Shown piece after piece: positions 18,384 through 27,378 of a stretch of 64,000 bases of DNA. The notes below the pieces were generated by a model. That model worked only from the letters and a program-made list of their open reading frames with translations. It did not search any database and had not been told where the DNA came from. Source of the stretch: Oceanobacillus sp. CFH 90083. Lineage in GTDB: Bacteria > Bacillota > Bacilli > Bacillales > Amphibacillaceae. The position numbers and the translations under genes were made by a program. Where the stretch lies: the NCBI RefSeq assembly GCF_009389585.1, contig NZ_VIYG01000002.1, forward strand, positions 310,001 to 374,000. Direction: 5' to 3'. Each line of letters starts with the position of its first letter. Position 1 is the first letter of the stretch.

Positions 18384-20423
18384 TTAAATAATTTCAACAA
18401 TACCCTTTTCTCCAGCATCTACCTCTGATTTCAACAATTTGATTTGCCGTCCCTCTTCCAGATTGGTGAAGATAATGGGACTAATTGTTGATTTAGCATA
18501 CGCACCAATATAATCGAAGTCAGCTTTTACTAAAGACTGGCCGGCTGTCACTTTACTACCTTCTTCTACAAGAATATCAAACCCTTCTCCTTTGAGATTC
18601 ACTGTATTTATTCCAATATGAATCAAGATTTCTTTCCCTGTTTCTGATTCCAGGCTAATCGCATGCTTCGTAGGAAAGATGTTAGTGACTGTTCCATTTA
18701 CCGGCGAAACCACCAAACCATCTGACGGCTCAATCGCAAAGCCATCTCCCATCATTCTGCCGGCAAATAATGAATCTGGAACTTCTGTAATCGGAATAAG
18801 TTTTCCACTTAAAGGAGAAACGATATCTTCAGCGATATTTGACTGCTGTCCTTGTTCCTTTATTTCTTTCGCAGTATACAAATTCAGGTTTTCTGGTACC
18901 GGCCCGGGTGTCCTGCCAGATATAATATCTTGCATTTGACCTTTAATAATTTCTGAACGCGGTCCGAAAATAGCCTGAATATTATCCCCGACCTCCTGTA
19001 TTCCAGAGGCTCCAAGCTGTTTTAATTTGTTTTTATCAACCTCTTTAATCGAATGGACAGATACTCGTAACCGTGTAATGCAAGCATCCAGATGAGTTAT
19101 ATTCTCCTGGCCGCCCATTGCCTTTAATACATCATATGCCAGATTAGCCGGTTTTCCTTTTTCTTCGTTGCTTTTCACTTCAACTGTTTCCTCCCGCCCC
19201 GGTGTCATCAGGTTAAACTTTTTAATAAAGAAGCGGAATAAAAAGTAGTAAAGCACTGCAAAGAAAAATCCAAGTATAATTGTAATCCACCACGGTTCCT
19301 GATTCGGCAAAACGCCGAACAGAACAAAATCTATCGCTCCCCCAGAGAAGGTATAACCGACATTGACACTGAACCATGTCATCAATACATAGGATAGCCC
19401 ATCTAAAACTGCGTGAATAAAAAATAATAATGGTGATACAAATAGGAATGAGAACTCAAGCGGTTCCGTAATACCTGTTAAGAAGGATGTCAATGCCCCT
19501 GAAGCAAGCAGTCCGGCAACAAGCTTCTTTCTTTCAGGGCGTGCAGTGTGATACATCGCAAGCGCCGCTGCAGGCAAACCAAACATCATAATCGGAAATT
19601 CACCTGCCATAAAGTTCCCTGCCGTAATCTCTACACCATCTCTTAATTGTGCAAAGAAAATGGTCATATCTCCTCGAATAATCTCACCAGCAAGGTTGGT
19701 ATATGTGCCAAATTCATACCAAAAGGGAGAATGAAAAATATGATGCAGTCCAAAGGGAATTAATAGACGTTTAATAAACCCAAACATAAATACGGCAATA
19801 TATGTACCTTCTTCAATCAGCCAGTAGGAAGCACTGTTCATGATATGCTGAATCGTCGGCCAAATAAACATTAATAAAATTCCGGTCAGGAAAGAAACTG
19901 CTGCTGTCACAATGGGAACAAAGCGCTTTCCTGCAAAAAAGCCTAAGAAGGATGGCATCTCTATGGTATGGAACCTGTTGAAGCAATAGGCAGCTATTAA
20001 ACCGGCAATAACTCCGCCAAATACTCCCGTCTGTAAAGTTCCTATCCCAAGTACACTTGCAAAACCGGGATCTTTCATAATCATTTCCGGGGTTACCTGC
20101 ATAAACGAGCCCATTACCTGATTCATGACCAGGTATCCTACCAGTGCAGCAAGCCCCGCTGCCCCATCACTTGCCAGGCCTATCGCAACACCAATGGCAA
20201 AAATAAGCGGCAAATTATCAAAAATAACTCCGCCGGCATCCTCCATGACGGTGGCCGTTAACTGAATCCAGCCCGCTTCCAGAAACGGCAGGTAGTCAAG
20301 CATCGTTCCCTGTTGAGCAGCATTGCCAATTCCGAGCATCAGCCCTGCCGCCGGCAAAAGAGCTACCGGAAGCATAAGCGCCTTCCCAACTTTTTGCAGA
20401 ACTCCAAACGCTTGTTTGAACAT
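18384..20423 (-). CDS. ptsG: Glucose-specific PTS enzyme EIICBA (PtsG)
   Basis: 679-residue membrane transporter that imports and phosphorylates glucose. Domain order is IIC (about residues 1-400, many helices, starting MFKQAFGVLQKVGKALMLPV), IIB (phosphocysteine Cys448 in LDACITRLRV) and IIA (phosphohistidine His602 in ILIHIGINTV). Order and length match B. subtilis PtsG (699 aa). The ATG at 20423 has GAGAGGG upstream; the frame open to 20492 lies in the leader. glcT lies immediately upstream on the same strand, and the leader holds a GlcT-type RAT sequence and a hairpin, so induction by antitermination is expected. PTS proteins for N-acetylglucosamine or maltose share the fold and are the main alternatives, but the glcT neighbour favours glucose. 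Confidence 0.9.
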   Translation of the reverse strand: MFKQAFGVLQKVGKALMLPVALLPAAGLMLGIGNAAQQGTMLDYLPFLEAGWIQLTATVMEDAGGVIFDNLPLIFAIGVAIGLASDGAAGLAALVGYLVMNQVMGSFMQVTPEMIMKDPGFASVLGIGTLQTGVFGGVIAGLIAAYCFNRFHTIEMPSFLGFFAGKRFVPIVTAAVSFLTGILLMFIWPTIQHIMNSASYWLIEEGTYIAVFMFGFIKRLLIPFGLHHIFHSPFWYEFGTYTNLAGEIIRGDMTIFFAQLRDGVEITAGNFMAGEFPIMMFGLPAAALAMYHTARPERKKLVAGLLASGALTSFLTGITEPLEFSFLFVSPLLFFIHAVLDGLSYVLMTWFSVNVGYTFSGGAIDFVLFGVLPNQEPWWITIILGFFFAVLYYFLFRFFIKKFNLMTPGREETVEVKSNEEKGKPANLAYDVLKAMGGQENITHLDACITRLRVSVHSIKEVDKNKLKQLGASGIQEVGDNIQAIFGPRSEIIKGQMQDIISGRTPGPVPENLNLYTAKEIKEQGQQSNIAEDIVSPLSGKLIPITEVPDSLFAGRMMGDGFAIEPSDGLVVSPVNGTVTNIFPTKHAISLESETGKEILIHIGINTVNLKGEGFDILVEEGSKVTAGQSLVKADFDYIGAYAKSTISPIIFTNLEEGRQIKLLKSEVDAGEKGIVEII

Positions 20424-20481
20424 ATGAATCACCCTCTCTGATTTGGTTTTGGCAAAATAAAAGGCATAAGCGAAAACACAA

Positions 20482-20525
20482 AGATAGAGCATATAGTTAC
20501 AGAAATACTGTACCTTGTCCTATCT
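20482..20525 (-). terminator. Candidate ptsG leader terminator
   Basis: Outer arms AGATAG (20482-20487) and CTATCT (20520-20525) enclose inner arms TACAG (20498-20502) and CTGTA (20508-20512). A U-rich stretch follows on the minus strand. It lies just past the RAT and before the ribosome site. The stem is interrupted, so it is only a candidate. Confidence 0.4.
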
Positions 20526-20531
20526 AAGTAT

Positions 20532-20563
20532 TCCTACTCACACCTGATCAAATCCGTCACATG
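20532..20563 (-). promoter_or_regulatory. RAT: GlcT antiterminator-binding site in ptsG leader
   Basis: On the minus strand the leader carries GTGACGGATTTGATCAGG followed by TGTGAGTAGG, close to the ribonucleic antiterminator of ptsG in Bacillus. GlcT binding would stabilise this hairpin and prevent termination downstream. Confidence 0.65.
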
Positions 20564-20628
20564 ATTAAGAGGATATTCAAAAAAGACACGACGAACTTTC
20601 GGAACACACTCTATTAAGAATGAACGAA

Positions 20629-21489
20629 TTATTTCGTTTTTGATTTCAAACGGATACTATCATATAGACGCTGCAAATGAATCGTCAAATAAACAGATTC
20701 AGCATCAAAAATCGGTTTCTTTAAGGTCTGCTGCATTATTTTAATCAGCTTCCAGGACAAATTATAGAATACCGGGTATTCTTCCTTCAATAAGGCTGCC
20801 ATTTTTTTCGGCTCTTCTACCTTATCTTCGTTTAAAACACGCTCTATCGTATACCGGAGATGTCTGACAAAACGCCCATAATCCATACTGTCTCTATCCA
20901 AAGTAATACGGAGCTGATCCTCAATCACCTGAATTAAATTAGATACAAGCTGTGAATACCGGTTAATTTCATTTAATGCTGTACCCTCCATTGCACTATG
21001 AATATGCAATGCAATAAACCCTATCTCTCCTTCCGGCAAATGGACAGGTAAAAATTGATTCATATATTCAACTATTTCAGCTGCAATCTCATATTCAAAT
21101 GGATAAAGCACCTTCGTCTCTGCCAAAAAAGGATTACGAATTTCTAACCCATTCTGCAAACGGGCAATGGCAAAAACAATATGATCTGTCAATGCAACCA
21201 GTGCATGCTCATCCGTAAATGTATTGATACGTTTTTTGATTATTTCTATAGAATCTACAATACTCTGCAATGTTTTTTCATCGATATTGTGAATGATTTT
21301 TTTATAATTTTCCTGCTCTTCTTTATTCCGGAGAACAAACAGCTTCTCTACGGTTTTGGATTCAATAAGGTCATGCTTCTTTTTAGCAAATCCGATGCCC
21401 TTCCCGATAAGGATGACTTCATTTTGATCCGTATCTTCGGCAATAAGAACATTGTTATTGAGTGATTTGATTACAGAAAAGGCATCCAT
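20629..21489 (-). CDS. glcT: Transcriptional antiterminator GlcT (BglG family)
   Basis: 286-residue RNA-binding antiterminator. The N-terminal co-antiterminator domain (about residues 1-55) reads VIKSLNNNVLIAEDTDQNEVILIGKGIGF. Two PRD domains follow (about residues 65-170 and 175-280) with conserved histidines in ALTDHIVFAIARL, GFIALHIHSA and VYLTIHLQRLY, which PtsG phosphorylates when glucose is absent. The ATG at 21489 has GAAGGG 9 bp upstream; the ATG at 21498 touches that site. It lies about 205 bp before ptsG on the same strand, as in B. subtilis, and the intervening leader has a matching RAT. Confidence 0.92.
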   Translation of the reverse strand: MDAFSVIKSLNNNVLIAEDTDQNEVILIGKGIGFAKKKHDLIESKTVEKLFVLRNKEEQENYKKIIHNIDEKTLQSIVDSIEIIKKRINTFTDEHALVALTDHIVFAIARLQNGLEIRNPFLAETKVLYPFEYEIAAEIVEYMNQFLPVHLPEGEIGFIALHIHSAMEGTALNEINRYSQLVSNLIQVIEDQLRITLDRDSMDYGRFVRHLRYTIERVLNEDKVEEPKKMAALLKEEYPVFYNLSWKLIKIMQQTLKKPIFDAESVYLTIHLQRLYDSIRLKSKTK

Positions 21490-21676
21490 ATCAATCATCC
21501 CTTCTACATTTTAACCGTCTTGCCTTTCTATTATATAACACTTCATCTAAACTGCAAATTATGGGTTTTTGTAGTGAATAAGGTCTTTTCATTTTGGAAT
21601 GTAATACAGCCGCTTCGACAAATATTCCCTTGAGAAAACCTCTTGCCGTGTTCTTTTGCTGAGCATTTTCATAAGA

Positions 21677-21707
21677 AAAAGTCCCCATTTTTAGTATAGG
21701 GACTTTT
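21677..21707 (-). terminator. Terminator after topB
   Basis: AAAAGTCCC (21677-21685) and GGGACTTTT (21699-21707), 14 bp past the topB stop codon, with T-rich flanks. Confidence 0.75.
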
Positions 21708-21720
21708 CTATCTTATTTAC

Positions 21721-23883
21721 TTAAGAACGGTCTTTTAACTTCGCCAGCGCATCGGCAAGAGCATTGTTTTTAAAGTCATCCTGCTTCTTCATATACTTAT
21801 GCACATCTTTTTTGGATACCTTTTGCTTCTTCTCCTTCTCTTTTCTGGCCTGGAAGGTGGACAGTTTTTCACGATGACCGCAGGAGCACGTAAACATTTG
21901 ACCCTCGCCCTCACCGCGAAGCTCTAAACGCTTATGACAGTTCGGACAGCGGGCATTGGTATATTTTGCGATATTCTTTTTACCGCCGCAGCTGCGATCC
22001 TGGCAGACCAGTTTCCTGCCATGCCTGTTTTTCACTTCCAGCATCAGCTTACCGCATTTCGGACATTTTGTTCCGGTCATATTATCATGCTTGAACTTTT
22101 CATCGCTTGCTTTGATTTCCTGAACTGCCTGTTTGGTATAAGCTTTGATTTCCTTTAAAAATACATCTTTCTTCAGCTTACCCTCCGCAATTTGCGCTAA
22201 TTTTTGTTCCCATTCTGCCGTTAAAATAGGCGAACGAAGCTTTTCAGGCGCTAATTCCAGTAGCTGTCTGCCTGTTGATGTCAAGTAAATATATTTCCCT
22301 TTCAGCTCCATATATTGATTATTAAACAGCTTTTCAATAATATCTGCACGCGTCGCAACTGTTCCAATCCCGCCTGTCTGCTTGATGGTTTTGACAAGCT
22401 CCTGCTGTTTCGTTTCCATATATTTTGTCGGGTTCTCCATTGCCTGCAGGAGACTTCCCTCTGTAAAACGTTCCGGCGGTGTTGTCTGTCCTTCCCTGAT
22501 GATAAAGTTGAGAGCAATTTCCTCACCCTTCGTTACTTGAGGAACACTGGAACGAATATCTTCTTCATCATCATGCTGGTAAATTTCCTTCCAGCCTAAA
22601 GCAACAACTCTGTTTCCCTTTGCCTCAAAGGTTTCACCTGCTGCTGCGACAGTTATACTTGTCTGCTCATATTCATACGGCTTGGAAAGTGCACCTAAGA
22701 AACGCTGGACAATCAGCTGATAGATTTTCCGTTCCTGGTTAGAGAGCACACTATAATCCACAGGTTCTTCCGTAGGGATAATCGCATGGTGATCCGTTAC
22801 TTTACTGTTATCGACAATTGCTTTGCCGACCCGTAAATCTTCTTTCAAGATTTTATTTGCTGCCTTCGCATATTCATCGACACCACAGGCTTTGACACGC
22901 TCCTTCAATGTCGATACCATATCCGTTGATAAATGTCTTGAATCGGTTCTTGGATAGGTGACAAGCTTATGCTGCTCATATAATTTTTGCAGAACAGATA
23001 AGGTTTGTTTTCCGGAAAATTGATAAATCCGGTTGGCATCCCTTTGCAAATCCGTTAAATCATATAACGTCGGTGCGTGTTTTTTCTTATGCTTTTTATC
23101 CACATACTGAATAATAGCTTTTTCCTTCGATACGTTTGCTTTTAATTTATCTGCTGCTTCTTTTGAAAAAATACGGGATTGATTCTTATTATCCTTCCAG
23201 GTTACTACAAACCCGCCTTTTGTTTTTCCCTGCAGCTGATAATACGCCTTTGGCTTAAATTGATTAATCTCCTGTTCACGCATCGCAATCATTTCAAGAG
23301 TCGGTGTCTGTACACGGCCGCTGGATAAGGAGGCATTGTGCTTGGTTGTTAAAGCTCTTGTTGCATTTAAACCGACATACCAATCTGCTTCAGAACGCGC
23401 CACTGCTGATTGGTACAGATTCCAATACTGATTCCCGGGCTTTAAATTTCGAAAGCCGTCTTTGATTGCTTTATCCGTAACCGAGCTGATCCACAGACGT
23501 TGCACAGGCTTCTTGATTCGTGCTTTTTCAATAATCCATCTGGCAACGAGCTCTCCTTCTCTCCCAGCATCGGTAGCAATAACAATATTGCCTACATCCT
23601 GACGGGATAACTGCTGCTTCACCGTTTGAAATTGCTTGCCGGTTTTCTTCATCACGACCAATTTCAGATGGTCCGGAAGCATTGGTAAATCTTCCATATT
23701 CCATGTTTTATATTTTGCATCATAGGCTTCCGGGTCTGCCAAGGTAACTAAATGTCCCAATGCCCACGTCACAATGTACTTTGTCCCTTCCTGATAACCA
23801 TTTCCTTTTTTATGACACCCAAGGACTCTGGCTATATCTCTTCCTACAGACGGTTTTTCCGCTAATACCACTGTCTTACTCAT
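21721..23883 (-). CDS. topB: DNA topoisomerase III
   Basis: 720-residue type IA topoisomerase that removes negative supercoils and resolves recombination intermediates. The Toprim domain opens with KTVVLAEKPSVGRDIARVLG and has TDAGREGELVARW at about residue 104. The active-site tyrosine is in LVTYPRTDSRHLS at about residue 311. The C-terminus has two zinc-ribbon-like pieces (CPKCGKLMLEV with CQDRSCGG, and CPNCHKRLEL with CSCGH) and a basic tail. Length is close to B. subtilis TopB (727 aa). It is monocistronic, with its own terminator. Confidence 0.95.
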   Translation of the reverse strand: MSKTVVLAEKPSVGRDIARVLGCHKKGNGYQEGTKYIVTWALGHLVTLADPEAYDAKYKTWNMEDLPMLPDHLKLVVMKKTGKQFQTVKQQLSRQDVGNIVIATDAGREGELVARWIIEKARIKKPVQRLWISSVTDKAIKDGFRNLKPGNQYWNLYQSAVARSEADWYVGLNATRALTTKHNASLSSGRVQTPTLEMIAMREQEINQFKPKAYYQLQGKTKGGFVVTWKDNKNQSRIFSKEAADKLKANVSKEKAIIQYVDKKHKKKHAPTLYDLTDLQRDANRIYQFSGKQTLSVLQKLYEQHKLVTYPRTDSRHLSTDMVSTLKERVKACGVDEYAKAANKILKEDLRVGKAIVDNSKVTDHHAIIPTEEPVDYSVLSNQERKIYQLIVQRFLGALSKPYEYEQTSITVAAAGETFEAKGNRVVALGWKEIYQHDDEEDIRSSVPQVTKGEEIALNFIIREGQTTPPERFTEGSLLQAMENPTKYMETKQQELVKTIKQTGGIGTVATRADIIEKLFNNQYMELKGKYIYLTSTGRQLLELAPEKLRSPILTAEWEQKLAQIAEGKLKKDVFLKEIKAYTKQAVQEIKASDEKFKHDNMTGTKCPKCGKLMLEVKNRHGRKLVCQDRSCGGKKNIAKYTNARCPNCHKRLELRGEGEGQMFTCSCGHREKLSTFQARKEKEKKQKVSKKDVHKYMKKQDDFKNNALADALAKLKDRS

Positions 23884-24052
23884 GTATATCCCTCATTTTA
23901 TCGAATTCTAGTCTGTTACTACTTTAACATATTTCCTTGCAATACGTTCGGTCAAGGCACACATTACACCTAAAAACATAGAATATCCTACACAAACATG
24001 GCGTCGATTTTTTTCAATTTTACTTGTACTTATTAGAAAGAGGATGTTATGT

Positions 24053-24685
24053 ATGATATATACTGGTTTGCTTTTACTCGTTATTGCAGTAAGCCTGGAT
24101 GGGTTTAGTGTAGGTATTACCTATGGAATGCGGCAGATTAAAGTCCCTCTGCTCTCTTTAATGATCATTATGTTTTGTTCTGGATTAATTGTCTTTCTTT
24201 CGATGGAAATTGGCGGTTTCTTACGTTCCTTTATTTCACCCCAAGGAGCCAGTATGCTTGGTGGAGGTATTCTCATCTTTTTAGGTTTTTTCTCTCTTGT
24301 TTCTATGTTTCGTTCCAGAGAGACAGAAACAACCAAAAAGGAAGAGCAGTCTTCCCCCAATGTTAAATTTGCAAATGTGAAAACAGTGCTCACCCGTCCA
24401 AAGGAAGCCGATTTAGATAAGTCTGGTATTATCTCTATAAATGAATCCATTCTGCTGGGATTCGCTCTGGCTCTTGATGCATTTGGTGCCGGAATTGGTG
24501 CAGCCATGCTTGGGTACTCTCCACTAATGACTGCTTTACTAACTGCTGGAATGAGCGGATTCTTTTTATATAGCGGGATAATGTTTGGAAGTTATTTATG
24601 GAGAATACCTATTTTGCAGCGGCTATCCTTTTTACCGGCAGTTTTTCTGATTACTCTGGGGTGCTGGAATGTGTTTAATAGTTAG
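24053..24685 (+). CDS. ytaF: Sporulation membrane protein YtaF (MntP-like fold)
   Basis: 210-residue integral membrane protein with six helices in two blocks of three, separated by a hydrophilic stretch (about residues 83-125, with SRETETTKKEEQ). Both halves carry the family motif: LDGFSVGITYGMRQIKVPL at about residue 14 and ALDAFGAGIGAAMLGYSP at about residue 140. These aspartates recall the metal-exporting MntP family. The family is conserved in spore formers, and YtaF is named for sporulation in B. subtilis, but its function is not known. ATG 24053 has AGAGG 9 bp upstream; the earlier ATG at 24044 overlaps that site. Confidence 0.85.
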   Translation: MIYTGLLLLVIAVSLDGFSVGITYGMRQIKVPLLSLMIIMFCSGLIVFLSMEIGGFLRSFISPQGASMLGGGILIFLGFFSLVSMFRSRETETTKKEEQSSPNVKFANVKTVLTRPKEADLDKSGIISINESILLGFALALDAFGAGIGAAMLGYSPLMTALLTAGMSGFFLYSGIMFGSYLWRIPILQRLSFLPAVFLITLGCWNVFNS

Positions 24686-24757
24686 GTGGAAGCATCTCTT
24701 TTTCTAAAGCTGTTCCAAAGCTTCATAGAGTGTATCACTTCCGCTCAGTAAATAACA

Positions 24758-24810
24758 AAATAACCGTATCCAAACCATTTTATATGGTTGGCGCCGATAC
24801 GGTTATTTTT
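24758..24810 (+). terminator. Terminator after ytaF
   Basis: AAATAACCGTATC (24758-24770) pairs with GATACGGTTATTT (24796-24808), with an inner ACCAT/ATGGT stem and a T run. It lies about 70 bp past the stop codon. Confidence 0.85.
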
Positions 24811-25015
24811 CATTTAGTCCATTCGCTCGAATACCTACACCGCAGCCCAACCTGTTCCGTGAAGACATCTGTAATGAACCATCATCGGCTCACTTTTTTA
24901 AAGCTTGGCAGATACAGCCATTCCACCTTCTAAACCGGTTAATTCCTTCCTCCAGCTTCTCTATTCTTTACCTCAAAGTATCACCTGCAGTACTTTCATT
25001 ATATGAAATGTCACT
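24811..25015. other. Intergenic stretch with no recognised feature
   Basis: The 205 bp between the ytaF terminator and the converging HAD phosphatase gene hold no open frame with a ribosome site, no hairpin with a T run for the HAD gene, and no riboswitch I can name. The composition is slightly richer in GC than other gaps here, so a decayed gene is possible. Confidence 0.4.
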
Positions 25016-25672
25016 TTATCCATCCAATGTTTTCAAAACTTCCTTTAAAGTCATGTCTGCCATGGAATTTAATTTTAAATGATAATTTTCAAATGGCAAT
25101 CCTGCTGTCACCGGATTCGGGATGATAACTGTAGGCAGCTCTGCTTTCTGTGCAGCAAGTAATCCATTCAAGGAATCTTCAAAAACCACTGCTTCATGAG
25201 CCTCTACACCTAAATTTTCAAGTGCCTTTAAAAATAAGTCCGGTGCCGGCTTCACCCTGTCTACCATATCCTTTGTTACCAGAAAATCAAAATAAGAAAG
25301 TAAATTTAAGTTTGTTAAATGCGTCGTTGCCCATTCCGTTGTTGAACTTGTTGCCAAGGAAACAGTCAAGCCTTGATCTTTTGCACCTTGCAAATACTCA
25401 GTTACACCTTCCCTTGCTTTTGCATCACTTACATATTGACTATGCAGTTTCCAGGCTTCTTCGCGAATAGAATCGATATTCAGTTGGCTGCCTATTTCTT
25501 TCTGCAAATAGGATAAAAACATCGTGTCATTTGACCCGACACATTTTGCAAAATCTTCAAGTGGTAAATTAAATTGAAATTGACGCTTTAGAACCTCTTT
25601 ATAAGCATCATACCAAGCAGTTTCTGTATCCAGAATAAGTCCGTCAAAGTCAAAAATAGCTGCCTTAATCAT
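25016..25672 (-). CDS. HAD-family sugar-phosphatase-like hydrolase (YhcW type)
   Basis: 218-residue haloacid-dehalogenase phosphatase of the beta-phosphoglucomutase-like group. Motif I is FDFDGLILDTETAW with nucleophile Asp at residue 8; motif II SLATSSTTEWA at about residue 105; motif III lysine in KDMVDRVKPAPDLF at about residue 140; motif IV VVFEDSLNGLLAA at about residue 165. A helical cap lies between motifs I and II. GGAGG precedes the ATG. It follows the GNAT gene by 12 bp, so the two are likely co-transcribed. The substrate is probably a small sugar phosphate or nucleotide, but this is not determined. Confidence 0.85.
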   Translation of the reverse strand: MIKAAIFDFDGLILDTETAWYDAYKEVLKRQFQFNLPLEDFAKCVGSNDTMFLSYLQKEIGSQLNIDSIREEAWKLHSQYVSDAKAREGVTEYLQGAKDQGLTVSLATSSTTEWATTHLTNLNLLSYFDFLVTKDMVDRVKPAPDLFLKALENLGVEAHEAVVFEDSLNGLLAAQKAELPTVIIPNPVTAGLPFENYHLKLNSMADMTLKEVLKTLDG

Positions 25673-25684
25673 TGTATTCCTCCT

Positions 25685-26242
25685 TTAATTACGTTCTAAA
25701 ATTTTTCGTCCCAGTGTTTGTTCCATAATTGTCCAGCCTTCTTCACAGGCAGCTCCCGTACAATACGGCTCAAACCCATAATTTAAATACATATTTACAG
25801 CTTGAAAGCTCGTTGTCTGTGTTGTAAGATATGCCCCTGAATGGTATTTAGCCAAGGTATTCATTGCTGTTGTCATTAGAGGCTTGGCAAGCTTTTTCCC
25901 CTGATATGCCGGCATAACACCTACCCAGTGAATTCTGCCTGTTATTTCCCCATCACCAGTTAAATCACCATACCAGGCAGTGGTTGTCGCAATTTTTTCT
26001 CCAGCTTCACTTTCAATAAACAGGCAGCGCTTGGTCATCTCAGCCGTAAATGATCCAAATTCCTTCTTGAAATGCTCTAATGCTGCTACGTCATTTTTAA
26101 ATTCATCGACACTTGCTTCAATTTTTGCCCAATGATGTTCATCGCCTTTTTCATAGAAGCGGATACGGTATCCATCCGGCAGCGAGAATTGGGGAATATC
26201 CAATAAATGATCTCTTATCATTTTCAATGGAATGTGCTTCAT
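25685..26242 (-). CDS. GNAT family N-acetyltransferase
   Basis: 185-residue acetyl-CoA-dependent acyltransferase. The acetyl-CoA loop is VGVMPAYQGKKLAKPLMTTA at about residues 125-145, with the Q-x-x-x-x-A variant of the usual Q/R-x-x-G-x-G/A motif. A conserved C-terminal element, AVNMYLNYGFEPY, follows at about residue 162, typical of GNATs. Substrate cannot be predicted. AAAGGAG precedes the ATG. The gene leads a two-gene unit with the HAD phosphatase. Confidence 0.83.
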   Translation of the reverse strand: MKHIPLKMIRDHLLDIPQFSLPDGYRIRFYEKGDEHHWAKIEASVDEFKNDVAALEHFKKEFGSFTAEMTKRCLFIESEAGEKIATTTAWYGDLTGDGEITGRIHWVGVMPAYQGKKLAKPLMTTAMNTLAKYHSGAYLTTQTTSFQAVNMYLNYGFEPYCTGAACEEGWTIMEQTLGRKILERN

Positions 26243-26343
26243 ATCGTATAACTCCTTTCTTCATCTTCTAAATAAAAAAGAAACTTCAATCAGAGCTGGA
26301 GGAGTCCAATTTGTTGTCAATCCATTATTTTATTTGCCATATT

Positions 26344-27240
26344 TCAAGCAACTATATTCAATAAAACCGTAATCGTAACCACACTGACTACCGTAGAAAT
26401 AAAGGTAATGGTCGATACCAGCTCCGGTTCTGTATCAAATTCAATCGCATACATCGTAGTTGTTGCTGCGGGCGGCATAGCGGAAATAATAATTAAAACC
26501 GTTCCGACCAGAGGATCCATTGGAACAAGCCATACAAAGATTGATGTCAGTATTGGCGCAGTAATCATTTTTAAGATAACAGAAGACAGAACAACCTGCC
26601 AGTCAATTTTCAATGCCGTTAACGATCCTAACTGCATACCAAGCATTACCATCATTACAGGAATAGCCGCATTTCCAACCATTTCTAATGTAGAATGTAT
26701 ATAGTCAGGTATGGCAATGGATTGCAGTGAAAAGAACATGGCTAATATCGCTGCATAGGTTGTCGGCATTTTTAAGATGTTCGCAAACGCTCTCCGCATC
26801 CCGCTGGTGCTTCTTGATGCATAATAGATACCAAAGAAATTATTCTGTAACGACTGAATCACCATAATAAAAATCGCATACGGAGCTGCGGCACTGCCAA
26901 TACTGTACAAAACGACAGGCAGACCATAATTTCCGGAGTTCATAAAGCCCGTCGCCAGAATAGCAGCACTCTCTTTATTTCCATCCCAGCCAAAGATTTT
27001 TGCTAACATTTTATTAAGGAACACCATGACATAAAATAATAGAAACATAAAAATGATAATGACTAAAAACCCTTGATTAAATTCGGCTTCATATAATGTT
27101 ACAAAAACCAGTGCCGGTGAAAGAATGTATAGACAAACTGCGGACACCGATCGCACATCCAACACCCGAATACGCTGCAGGATAAAGCCAGCTGCAAATA
27201 CCGCCATAATAGGTAAAATGACTTCAATAAATAATAACAT
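26344..27240 (-). CDS. AEC-family transporter (auxin-efflux-carrier type permease)
   Basis: 298-residue integral membrane protein with about ten helices in two groups of five. The first group begins LFIEVILPIMAVFAAGFILQ and the second begins around MPTTYAAILAMFFSL. Family-like motifs are GFMNSGNYGLPVVLYS at about residue 97 and the mirrored AMPPAATTTMYAIEFD at about residue 255. Bacterial members export or exchange small carboxylates such as malate; the substrate here is unknown. GGAGAGG precedes the ATG. It is divergent from the structured RNA and its promoter at 27344. Confidence 0.85.
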   Translation of the reverse strand: MLLFIEVILPIMAVFAAGFILQRIRVLDVRSVSAVCLYILSPALVFVTLYEAEFNQGFLVIIIFMFLLFYVMVFLNKMLAKIFGWDGNKESAAILATGFMNSGNYGLPVVLYSIGSAAAPYAIFIMVIQSLQNNFFGIYYASRSTSGMRRAFANILKMPTTYAAILAMFFSLQSIAIPDYIHSTLEMVGNAAIPVMMVMLGMQLGSLTALKIDWQVVLSSVILKMITAPILTSIFVWLVPMDPLVGTVLIIISAMPPAATTTMYAIEFDTEPELVSTITFISTVVSVVTITVLLNIVA

Positions 27241-27343
27241 ATGTACCTCTCCAAGCTTTTTTCAATTAATTTAAGTGTATCATATCGGGTCAACTGGATT
27301 TCATCTATATTCATCACTGTAAAAAGATTTGCAGAAATAAAAG

Positions 27344-27372
27344 TTGACAAATCAAAAGAAAATGTGCATAAT
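27344..27372 (+). promoter_or_regulatory. Strong promoter of the structured RNA
   Basis: TTGACA (27344-27349), 17-bp spacer, CATAAT (27367-27372): a perfect -35 and five-of-six -10 box. Transcription would start near 27379. Confidence 0.8.
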
Positions 27373-27378
27373 AGTGTA

